Part shown: piece by piece, positions 5,062 to 11,026 of the stretch | How the letters are laid out: every line of letters starts with the position of its first letter | Numbering within the stretch: the stretch's first letter is position 1 | From: Candidatus Odinarchaeota archaeon | Lineage (GTDB): Archaea > Asgardarchaeota > JAGGXT01 | DNA: 12,475 nt | Direction of reading: 5' to 3' | Assembly (NCBI GenBank): GCA_021162905.1 | Contig: JAGGXT010000331.1 | Location: forward strand, 1 to 12,475 | The notes under the pieces: model-generated | What the model was told of the DNA's origin: nothing | The model's database searches: none | The model's input: only the letters and a program-made list of their open reading frames with translations | Program-made: the position numbers and the translations under genes

Positions 5062-6647
5062 TGTAAGATCTCAGTTATCTCATTTATGCTTTTGAAAAAC
5101 TTAATCTTTTGTTTAATTGCCTCTATTTTTTTAATTTTTCTTAAAATATATCTTAATATCCTACTTGGATCTTTTTTTAGTTGACAAATCCATATTTCCT
5201 TATATGCGTCTGCATGAGTTACTAAGTACTTGACTGCTATATTTACTGCATTTTTATTTACTTCATAATCAACAAAATCTGGGGCCTCATATTGCAAAAG
5301 GGGATACATATGACTTATTTCTGCTGGTATTATTCCGAAAATGGATGATAAAAACAAGAAGTGTATTTCCCTAAATTTCTCATCACTTTTTATCTTTTTA
5401 GCAATTTCTTCAAATCTCTTACTTGCTTTTTCGTTTGCATCTCTCTCGTCCATCACAAGAGCAATCTTATATTTATATAAAGGTACATAATCAATTATAT
5501 GTTTTCTATACCTTATAATCTCAGGTCTGTATGCGTCTTCAGGCCCAGAGTAAAACATAGCTTTAGGTTTACTTACCGGGTCAAATTTTTCAATAAATCT
5601 CATATATTTTTTTAATCTCTTTAACCCATTTAATAACCTGGGGTGGGCTCTTAATCTAATCTGAATATATTCCCAAAGCCTTCCTTCATAAATCGCTTGC
5701 CTTATTCGATTAATCTCTTGAACTGAAACATATAAATTATGTTCAGCAAGTACCCTCTCCCTCTCCCCTTTTGGTAAATTCTTAATTTCATCAGGTGTAT
5801 ACTTTAAACATACTGGGCAAGCACATATTTGCTCCCTTAAATCACTAACCCTAATTGTACCATCTGGTGTTATATATCTATCATCTTTTGCATAAAGAGC
5901 ATATGCTGCTGAATCAAATAAATCAGCACCCATGGCCACCGCAAGAGAAAACATGATTGGATGTCCTGCGCCAAAAAGATGTATTGGTCTGTCTGGTGGT
6001 AAGTACATTTTTGCGTTCATAAATATATCAACTAATGTGGCAAAATCATACTGCTCCATTAATATTGTTTGACTTCCAACAGCAAATATATCAAAATCAA
6101 ATTGGCTCATTTCTTTTGCTGAGAATCTAACTAAATCAGGATATGGCGAACCTTGAACAGGACCAACCCATAGAATATCTGTACTTTCGTTTTTCATATC
6201 AAAGAATTGTTTTGCTCTTTCTAAAGTAATTTCTACAGCTTTTTCAGCTTGTTCTTTATTTTTTGCAGCTCCGCTTGGATAGTCTAAAATCACAGCTATG
6301 TCAGAGTTTATTTTTTCCTGATAATATATAATATCCTCTGGAGTTATGTCGATGTCTCCGTAGACTAATATCTGATACGCACCGCTGTCAGTCATTATTA
6401 TACCATCAAAATCTAATAATTTATGAACACCGATTTCTACGGCCTTCTCACCATATCTTTTCCTAATCAAATAAGAATTTGTGATTATAGCTGGAAGTTT
6501 AAACTTCTCTCTCATATCTCTTGGTGAAATCACTTGTCTTGTTGGACTAATCACTGGAAACATATATGGCGTCTTTATTTTCCCTCTTCTTGTATTCAAT
6601 ACGCCCACTCTACCAAGTAAATCTCGAGCCTTTATTTCAAACACCAT
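5058..6647 (-). CDS. tgtA: Archaeosine tRNA-guanine(15) transglycosylase TgtA
   Basis: Exchanges guanine at position 15 in the D-loop of tRNAs for preQ0, the first committed step of archaeosine formation. 529 residues from the preferred ATG. The TIM-barrel catalytic domain (about 1-340) has TDSGAYQ with Asp87, the substrate loop VGPVQGSPYPDL at 161-172, HLFGAGHP at 223-230, and the nucleophile Asp245 in DLFDSAAY. The zinc site is Cys275, Cys277, Cys280 and His303 (CACPVC...H). Residues about 390-480 (LVMDERDAN..., FGIIPAEISHMYPLLQYE) form the accessory domain also found in archaeosine synthase. The family's usual C-terminal PUA domain is not seen; the protein ends in a lysine-rich helix. It starts 23 nt after the DUF434 gene and overlaps the next gene by ATGA. 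A GTG at 6662 is possible but overlaps the ribosome-binding site. Confidence 0.95.
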   Translation of the reverse strand: MVFEIKARDLLGRVGVLNTRRGKIKTPYMFPVISPTRQVISPRDMREKFKLPAIITNSYLIRKRYGEKAVEIGVHKLLDFDGIIMTDSGAYQILVYGDIDITPEDIIYYQEKINSDIAVILDYPSGAAKNKEQAEKAVEITLERAKQFFDMKNESTDILWVGPVQGSPYPDLVRFSAKEMSQFDFDIFAVGSQTILMEQYDFATLVDIFMNAKMYLPPDRPIHLFGAGHPIMFSLAVAMGADLFDSAAYALYAKDDRYITPDGTIRVSDLREQICACPVCLKYTPDEIKNLPKGERERVLAEHNLYVSVQEINRIRQAIYEGRLWEYIQIRLRAHPRLLNGLKRLKKYMRFIEKFDPVSKPKAMFYSGPEDAYRPEIIRYRKHIIDYVPLYKYKIALVMDERDANEKASKRFEEIAKKIKSDEKFREIHFLFLSSIFGIIPAEISHMYPLLQYEAPDFVDYEVNKNAVNIAVKYLVTHADAYKEIWICQLKKDPSRILRYILRKIKKIEAIKQKIKFFKSINEITEILQ

Positions 6648-6654
6648 AGTATAT

Positions 6655-6660
6655 ATCTCC
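6655..6660 (-). promoter_or_regulatory. Ribosome-binding site deciding the tgtA start
   Basis: GGAGAT on the minus strand lies 7 nt before the ATG at 6647. The GTG at 6662 overlaps this element and has no site of its own, so the protein most likely begins MVFEIKARDL. Confidence 0.6.
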
Positions 6661-6670
6661 ACGAATTTGT

Positions 6671-7363
6671 TTACTTCAAGACAAATACTCGATTATAGTT
6701 TAGTAATTTTACTAGATAACCCGGTATATCAAATAAGAATCTTGCTTTATCAACTATTACAGAATCGCTCGAGCAGATAACTACGTCATTCTCCTCAGAA
6801 GATATTTTAATTAACTCGTAATCAACATTTTTCGAAGTTCTTACTTCAAATTTCAATTTTGTTCTGCTCAAAATGTTTCTGCATATATTTGCGATCATTC
6901 CGCTTCTACTGATTTGTTCATCAAATAAAATTGTTACTTTTTCTGGATTTAAATCCAGTAAGGTATAAAACAGCATGTATAGAACATCTTTTGTATACTT
7001 CTTTATTTTATATTTTGAAAAAATTTGCTCTAAGTCTCTATATATTTTATCATCGCTTAGAAAAATATAATGCCCAACGTGTATAGCCTCTGTAGTAATT
7101 AGTACATTAAACCCATCAATTACTAAAGTTCTATCATTTATTTTATCCTCACTTAATATCTTTCTCTCTCTTCTCTTTATATCGTCATCTGAGTATATTA
7201 CTCTATCAAGTAAGATTCTGTATTTTCTTTCTAAAAGATAATGATTGGAAACGAATTCTAATGCCACTTTTTTATTATATCCTCTATTTATTAGAAAACG
7301 AAGATCATCTGCTGCCATCTTTAATTTTTCTAAAATATTAAAAAGATCGTTACAATTATTCAT
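6671..7363 (-). CDS. DUF434-type conserved protein, possible PIN/NYN-like nuclease fold
   Basis: Conserved archaeal protein of the DUF434 (COG2454) type; no function is established that I know of. 230 residues from the ATG at 7363. Residues 10-60 match the DUF434 helical part (MAADDLRFLINRGYNKKVALEFVSNHY). Residues 78-210 have a pattern resembling PIN/NYN RNases: TLVIDGFNVLIT (Asp83), VTILFDEQISRSG (Asp148), and VVICSSDSVIVD (Asp200, Asp205). The spacing of acidic residues at strand ends would suit a metal site, but this is my inference. It overlaps the thiL stop by 8 nt and precedes tgtA by 23 nt, so it is part of the same operon. A GTG at 7414 would extend it 17 residues into thiL; I prefer the ATG because the overlap is then minimal, but no ideally spaced ribosome-binding site decides it. 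Confidence 0.8.
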   Translation of the reverse strand: MNNCNDLFNILEKLKMAADDLRFLINRGYNKKVALEFVSNHYLLERKYRILLDRVIYSDDDIKRRERKILSEDKINDRTLVIDGFNVLITTEAIHVGHYIFLSDDKIYRDLEQIFSKYKIKKYTKDVLYMLFYTLLDLNPEKVTILFDEQISRSGMIANICRNILSRTKLKFEVRTSKNVDYELIKISSEENDVVICSSDSVIVDKARFLFDIPGYLVKLLNYNRVFVLK

Positions 7364-8381
7364 TCTTGAAATGAATCCACCCTCTTTCAACAATTTTTTT
7401 ACTTCCTTTTTCACTTCTTAAAATCACTTCAGGGGAAGCTATTGCTTCACCAATTTTGTAAAATTTATAATTATTTTTTCTAGCTTTTTTCATAAAGTTA
7501 TCCCAGCAATCCCTTTTTACAGCAAATATTATTTCAAATTCCTCTCCGCCATAAAGAGCAAAATCTACTGGGTTAACGCCATTTCTTATTGAAATCTCTC
7601 TTACTTTCTCATCAATTGGGACGTTATCTATTATAAATCCTATATTTTCATTATTTCTAATAAGTTCATAAATACCTCTCACAAGACCATCACTGCTATC
7701 AATAGCAGAAACCACTTCCTCATTTTCCGATAAGAAAACTCCCTCTTTAACTCTAGCTATGGGTCTACACATAAATCTTTTAATATATTCAAAATCTTCT
7801 TTTGAAAGATTTTTTAGTTTATTTTTTTCAAGAAATATTTTAAAACCAAGACCTGTAACTCCAAAAACACCTGTTGTAGCTAAAATATCTCCTGGCTTTA
7901 TGCCTTTTCTTCTTATAATCCTATATGGCGCATATCCTATTACAAATCCGTCGGCTATAAGCTCTTTACTTTCATTTAAGTCGCCGCCAATTAATCTCAA
8001 ATTATAAAATTTAAGTGCCTCATGTATTCCACTTAGAAAATCTTCAAAATCCTTTATTGCCATATCCTTTGGCAAACCTAAAGAAAGAATGAACTCCTTA
8101 GGAATTGCTCCTTTTGCAGCCAAATCACTGACAACCATTGTTACAAACTTCCATCCTGCACATTTAAGACCTAGCTGTGGTATGATATCTGTGCTTTCCA
8201 CTAACATATCAACATTTATCAAAATACTTTTTTCAGAAGAAGAAATTTCATTGTAAACATCAGTGAGAAAAGCATCATCGCCAAATGGAAGCCTATCTCT
8301 ATCAATAATTACATCAGAAAAACGAGTGTATATCATCCTTATAAGCTGAATTTCAGAGAAATCGCCAACTTTAACATTCAA
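7356..8381 (-). CDS. thiL: Thiamine-monophosphate kinase ThiL, TTG start
   Basis: Phosphorylates thiamine monophosphate with ATP to thiamine diphosphate, the last step of cofactor synthesis. 341 residues, usual length. Family motifs in order: PFGDDAF at 32-38 (metal/ATP aspartates), NVDMLVESTDI at 56-66 (the family usually has EGVHF here, so the His is Asp), VSDLAAKGAIP at 85-94, GGDLN at 132-136, then DSSDGLVRG and YGGEEFEI (normally sDGL and GGDDYEL) further on. The start is set by GGTGAT four nt upstream of a TTG, the same spacing as in the MEMO and TBP genes; the protein then begins MNVKVGDFSEIQLIR, matching the family N-terminus. The coding start is only 19 nt from the 3' end of tRNA-Thr. 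First protein gene of the four-gene operon. Confidence 0.93.
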   Translation of the reverse strand: MNVKVGDFSEIQLIRMIYTRFSDVIIDRDRLPFGDDAFLTDVYNEISSSEKSILINVDMLVESTDIIPQLGLKCAGWKFVTMVVSDLAAKGAIPKEFILSLGLPKDMAIKDFEDFLSGIHEALKFYNLRLIGGDLNESKELIADGFVIGYAPYRIIRRKGIKPGDILATTGVFGVTGLGFKIFLEKNKLKNLSKEDFEYIKRFMCRPIARVKEGVFLSENEEVVSAIDSSDGLVRGIYELIRNNENIGFIIDNVPIDEKVREISIRNGVNPVDFALYGGEEFEIIFAVKRDCWDNFMKKARKNNYKFYKIGEAIASPEVILRSEKGSKKIVERGWIHFKNE

Positions 8382-8385
8382 TAAA

Positions 8386-8391
8386 ATCACC
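8386..8391 (-). promoter_or_regulatory. Ribosome-binding site deciding the thiL TTG start
   Basis: GGTGAT followed by TTTA and then TTG. The two upstream GTG codons that could serve as starts are at or inside this element. The MEMO gene (GGTGAT-TTAA-ATG) and TBP gene (GGTGAG-TTAA-ATG) use identical 4-nt spacing. Confidence 0.75.
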
Positions 8392-8400
8392 ACACAATGA

Positions 8401-8487
8401 AGCCGCAGGGGGGATTTGAACCCCCGACCAACGGATCTCTCTATCTCTATACGAGTCCGTCGCTCTACCGGGCTGAGCTACTGCGGC
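8401..8487 (-). tRNA. tRNA-Thr(CGT) with a 13-nt intron
   Basis: Minus-strand cloverleaf: acceptor GCCGCAG/CTGCGGC with seven pairs, D stem GCTC/GAGC with A14 and G15 in the loop, T stem GGGGG/CCCCC with loop TTCAAAT, anticodon stem ACGGA/TCCGT. Anticodon CGT (8453-8451) follows U33; discriminator is U73 (8401), as in archaeal threonine tRNAs. The anticodon loop is 20 nt, so a 13-nt intron is inferred after A37. CCA is not encoded. Length 87 nt. The thiL ribosome-binding site begins 9 nt after the tRNA, so the two are probably one transcript. Confidence 0.95.
8437..8449 (-). other. tRNA-Thr intron, imperfect bulge-helix-bulge
   Basis: Thirteen purine-rich bases (TAGAGATAGAGAG) inserted between positions 37 and 38. 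Loop bases 32-34 (CTC) pair with GAG at intron positions 9-11, but the fourth pair of the expected central helix is G35 against A8. The bulges would be TAT and AGA. This is a relaxed form of the canonical motif seen in the tRNA-Pro intron of this window. Confidence 0.75.
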
Positions 8488-8641
8488 ACTATATAATTCT
8501 AATTATTAATCCCGAAGATAAAATATTACTCAAATTATCTCCTAAAAATTAATTAAATAATAAAGTATTTTAAGCTTTACTTATATGTGGCTCTACTTAG
8601 TTTTTGGTAAACAGTTATTCATAAAAAGGGAGAAGCTAGTA

Positions 8642-8944
8642 TTAACCAAATAGAGCGCTCAATCCTTCTACAACTTCTTCCTCTTCTTTCTTTTCTTCCT
8701 CTTCCTTTTTCTCTTCTTCTTTCTTCTCAACAGGAGCAGCTGCTTGTGCAGCAGGCATTGCCATAGGGAATGCAGCGCTCTTTATAGCCTCATCAATATC
8801 TATTTCCTTGGCTGCTGCTACAACTGCTTTTACCATAGCTGGGTCTGCTTGTGCTCCCACCGCTTCGAAAAGCTTAGTTAAGTTTTCTTCATTTATATCT
8901 TTCCCTATTTTATGGAGAAATAATATCGCATAAACGTATTCCAT
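8642..8944 (-). CDS. rpl12: Ribosomal stalk protein L12 (archaeal P1)
   Basis: Forms the flexible lateral stalk of the 50S subunit, where it recruits translation GTPases. 100 residues from the ATG at 8944. N-terminal dimerisation and L10-binding helices ([14 protein letters not shown] onward, residues 1-57), an Ala/Pro hinge (58-71), a highly charged Glu/Lys tract (72-90), and the universal C-terminal tip [10 protein letters not shown] that contacts factors. GAGGTG lies 7 nt before this ATG, whereas the upstream TTG at 8950 lies between the two. Archaeal L12 is usually last in an L11-L1-L10-L12 cluster; here no L10 lies upstream, and about 280 nt of noncoding DNA separate it from the divergent MEMO gene. 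Acidic stalk identity is beyond doubt. Confidence 0.97.
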   Translation of the reverse strand: MEYVYAILFLHKIGKDINEENLTKLFEAVGAQADPAMVKAVVAAAKEIDIDEAIKSAAFPMAMPAAQAAAPVEKKEEEKKEEEEKKEEEEVVEGLSALFG

Positions 8945-8951
8945 CTGCAAA

Positions 8952-8957
8952 CACCTC
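8952..8957 (-). promoter_or_regulatory. Ribosome-binding site for rpl12
   Basis: GAGGTG on the minus strand, 7 nt before ATG 8944. It fixes the start at MEYVYA rather than the TTG two codons upstream. Confidence 0.7.
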
Positions 8958-8998
8958 TAGTGTTTATATCTTTCGCAAATCGCATCATACATTATCAC

Positions 8999-9007
8999 TA
9001 TTTATTT
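8999..9007 (-). promoter_or_regulatory. TATA box candidate for rpl12
   Basis: AAATAAATA on the minus strand. A start about 25 nt downstream (near 8978) would leave a leader of about 35 nt containing the GAGGTG site. Fits spacing rules; not proven. Confidence 0.4.
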
Positions 9008-9112
9008 TTTTCTGTTCTATAAGATCATATTTTTACAGCATAGCAATATTTGAAAAGATGATACCATATTGATTATTTTTACAAATGATTTATATTTATA
9101 CTTATTTTCAAG

Positions 9113-9188
9113 AGAGAATTTTTTATTATATGCTAACGATAGATAAACTATCGTATTAATTCTCTTAAGAGAAAGAATATATATTCTT
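9113..9188 (+). repeat. Cluster of nested and adjacent palindromes upstream of the MEMO gene
   Basis: Four symmetrical elements in 76 bp: AGAGAATT (9113-9120) inverted with AATTCTCT (9158-9165); inside it, ACGATAG-ATAAA-CTATCGT (9136-9154); then the perfect 14-bp palindrome TTCTCTTAAGAGAA (9160-9173); then AAGAATATATATTCTT (9173-9188), whose core could also be a TATA box for the MEMO gene. Together they occupy the promoter side of the MEMO gene between it and rpl12. Confidence 0.55.
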
Positions 9189-9212
9189 CAAAAAACTTGA
9201 TTATATATAGCT

Positions 9213-9218
9213 GGTGAT
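9213..9218 (+). promoter_or_regulatory. Ribosome-binding site for the MEMO gene
   Basis: GGTGAT four nt before the ATG at 9223; serves as the reference for the identical arrangement before thiL. Confidence 0.7.
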
Positions 9219-9222
9219 TTAA

Positions 9223-10122
9223 ATGGTACGATATCCTGTAGCGATAGGTTTTTACCCGGGAAATAAAATAGACTTAAAAAAATCAATAGAAGCAAGTTTT
9301 CTTCATAAGTATGGCCCTGGCAAGCTTCCAGAAAAGGATAAAGAAATAAAAAGCCAAATAGCCATAGGAATTTCTCCTCATGCGGGTTATCAATTTTCTG
9401 GGCCAATAGCTGCGAATCTCTACTTCTCATTATCACAAATTAATAAGCCTAAAACAGTAATATTGATAGGTCCTAGTCATTACTTTCTCTCAGATATTGT
9501 TGCCATCATGAAGGATGAACCTTGGTTAACACCATTTGGTGAAATAAAGATCAATAACGATATTGCTAATAAATTAATTGAAGATTGTGACTTAATAATT
9601 GAAGAGCCTGCGGCACATGCTCATGAGCACTCCTTAGAAGTTCAACTTCCATTTCTTCAGTACTTATATGGTAATACTTTTGATATTGTTCCTCTAGTGT
9701 TTGGCCACTTGAATTTGCGTTCTTTAGAGTCTATTGGCGATACGATCGCAAGGGTTATATCGGAAAATAATGTAAATGATTTCCTTATAGTTGTAAGTTC
9801 AGACTTTACACATTATGGTTCTGGGTATGGTTATACCCCGGTTGGTTCTTCACCGGAAAAGGGTTTAAAATGGATGTATGAAATGGATAATAAAGCAATT
9901 AAAAAAATAGTAAACTTAGACTATAGGGGCTTTTACGAATTTGTTACTAAAAATAATATGACAATTTGTGGATATGTGCCAATAACTACTGGCATTATTA
10001 TAGCTAAGCAATTAGGCTTAGGTAATGCTAAGCTTTTAAAGTATGCAACATCCTGGGATACCGCACCGGAATACAGATCTGGGTCCCATATTGTGGGATA
10101 TGCATCTATATTAATCACCTGA
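9223..10122 (+). CDS. MEMO-family protein (AmmeMemoRadiSam component B)
   Basis: 299 residues, full length for the MEMO1 family, which is related in fold to metal-dependent dioxygenases of the LigB type. Archaeal members are often encoded with AMMECR1-like and radical-SAM partners; their reaction is not settled. The expected metal ligands are present: His53 in SPHAGYQFSG, His86 in IGPSHY and Cys249 in TICGYVPI. Other family signatures are HEHSLEVQLPFLQ at 134-146 and SSDFTHYG at 192-199 (Asp194, His197). ATG follows GGTGAT by four nt. No AMMECR1 or radical-SAM gene is next to it here: rpl12 is divergent upstream and TBP follows on the same strand after a 146-nt gap with its own promoter. Probably cytosolic; no signal peptide or membrane helix. 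Confidence 0.93.
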   Translation: MVRYPVAIGFYPGNKIDLKKSIEASFLHKYGPGKLPEKDKEIKSQIAIGISPHAGYQFSGPIAANLYFSLSQINKPKTVILIGPSHYFLSDIVAIMKDEPWLTPFGEIKINNDIANKLIEDCDLIIEEPAAHAHEHSLEVQLPFLQYLYGNTFDIVPLVFGHLNLRSLESIGDTIARVISENNVNDFLIVVSSDFTHYGSGYGYTPVGSSPEKGLKWMYEMDNKAIKKIVNLDYRGFYEFVTKNNMTICGYVPITTGIIIAKQLGLGNAKLLKYATSWDTAPEYRSGSHIVGYASILIT

Positions 10123-10169
10123 TAAAGATATGTTCTGTACATAGCAAAAGCGAGGATATTTTTGAATTT

Positions 10170-10191
10170 TTGAGTCCGAGCAGCGGCTCAA
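10170..10191 (+). terminator. GC-containing hairpin between the MEMO and TBP genes
   Basis: TTGAG-T-CCG pairs with CGG-CTCAA: five pairs, a bulged T, three pairs, loop AGCAG. It is the only strong hairpin in the gap, 48 nt after the MEMO stop and upstream of the TBP TATA box. T-tracts lie before it rather than after, so terminator, processing signal or 3'-end stabiliser are all possible. Confidence 0.4.
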
Positions 10192-10203
10192 GTATTTAAA
10201 AAA

Positions 10204-10213
10204 TATTTATAAA
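10204..10213 (+). promoter_or_regulatory. TATA box for the TBP gene
   Basis: TATTTATAAA, with AT-rich flanks, lies about 60 nt before the TBP ATG and would place transcription start near 10235, giving a leader of about 30 nt that carries GGTGAG. Confidence 0.5.
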
Positions 10214-10258
10214 TTCATTTAGGTATTCATTTACAAACCACACTACTTGTTACAAATA

Positions 10259-10264
10259 GGTGAG
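10259..10264 (+). promoter_or_regulatory. Ribosome-binding site for the TBP gene
   Basis: GGTGAG four nt before ATG 10269, the same spacing as for MEMO and thiL. Confidence 0.7.
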
Positions 10265-10268
10265 TTAA

Positions 10269-10820
10269 ATGTCTGAAAAACAACCAGAGGCAAAGGTAGA
10301 AAATATTGTTGCGTCTATTACGCTTAATAAGAGGTTAGATCTAAATTATCTAGCTGAAACACTTGAGAGATGTAAATATATCCCAGAACAATTTCCTGGA
10401 TTGGTTTATTATTTAGATAAGCCTAAAGCTACATTTCTCGTTTTCGAAACCGGGAAATTAGTATGTACTGGCACTACTTCGGAAGAGGCTTTGCATAGAG
10501 CTGTTAACAAGCTAGTTAAATTGTTTAAAAAATTAGGTATCAATATTACAAGAGAGCCTGAGGTAAAGGTACAAAATATTGTTGCGAGTGGAGATCTTCA
10601 TGCTAGACTTAATTTGGACGAAGCAGTTATAACTCTTGAAAATATTCTCTATGAACCAGAACAATTTCCAGGGGCTATTCTTAGATTTAAAAATCCTCGA
10701 GTTGTATTTCTTCTTTTCTCCACTGGAAAGATTGTATGTACTGGTGCGAAATCAGAAGAGCAAGTAAGAGAGGCAGTAAATGCTTTATACAAAGAGCTTA
10801 AAGAATTAGGATTGATATGA
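10269..10820 (+). CDS. tbp: TATA-box-binding protein TBP
   Basis: General transcription factor that binds and bends the TATA box and, with TFB, recruits RNA polymerase. 183 residues, normal for archaea. Two homologous halves form the saddle: residues 8-95 and 98-183, visible as VENIVAS/VQNIVAS, IPEQFPGLVYYLDKPK/EPEQFPGAILRFKNPR, and FLVFETGKLVCTGTTSEE/FLLFSTGKIVCTGAKSEE. The Phe residues of the FLVF and FLLF strands sit where TBP normally contacts DNA. No acidic C-terminal tail. Monocistronic by context: its own TATA box upstream and a T-rich stretch downstream. Confidence 0.98.
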   Translation: MSEKQPEAKVENIVASITLNKRLDLNYLAETLERCKYIPEQFPGLVYYLDKPKATFLVFETGKLVCTGTTSEEALHRAVNKLVKLFKKLGINITREPEVKVQNIVASGDLHARLNLDEAVITLENILYEPEQFPGAILRFKNPRVVFLLFSTGKIVCTGAKSEEQVREAVNALYKELKELGLI

Positions 10821-10856
10821 TCGTTAAGCAACTTAGTACTATAATCTCATGAGTTG

Positions 10857-10887
10857 AGTTTTTCTATTTTTCTATTTTAAATTTTTA
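10857..10887 (+). terminator. T-rich terminator for TBP
   Basis: Several T-tracts (TTTTT, TTTTT, TTTT, TTTTT) separated by one to four bases, starting 37 nt after the TBP stop. Typical of archaeal factor-independent termination. Confidence 0.5.
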
Positions 10888-10979
10888 TCGCGCTATAGTT
10901 ATAGGTATCGTAAATTATTGATCTTACTAGAAATGTCATCAACATCCCACATTCTGAAATTTATTTTATTAACATAAAA

Positions 10980-10989
10980 ATTATATTAA
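10980..10989 (+). promoter_or_regulatory. TATA box candidate for the winged-helix/NrdD-like gene
   Basis: ATTATATTAA, about 40 nt before the ATG at 11027, would give a leader of about 15 nt that includes GGTG at 11017-11020. Other TATA-like words nearby make this tentative. Confidence 0.35.
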
Positions 10990-11026
10990 TTTACAAATAC
11001 TGTTACCGTATCGTCCGGTGTTAGTG

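Noticed and set aside
10936..10957. Second C/D sRNA between TBP and the winged-helix gene
   Set aside because: A minus-strand TGATGA is present, but no CTGA follows it on that strand; the CTGA seen is on the other strand.
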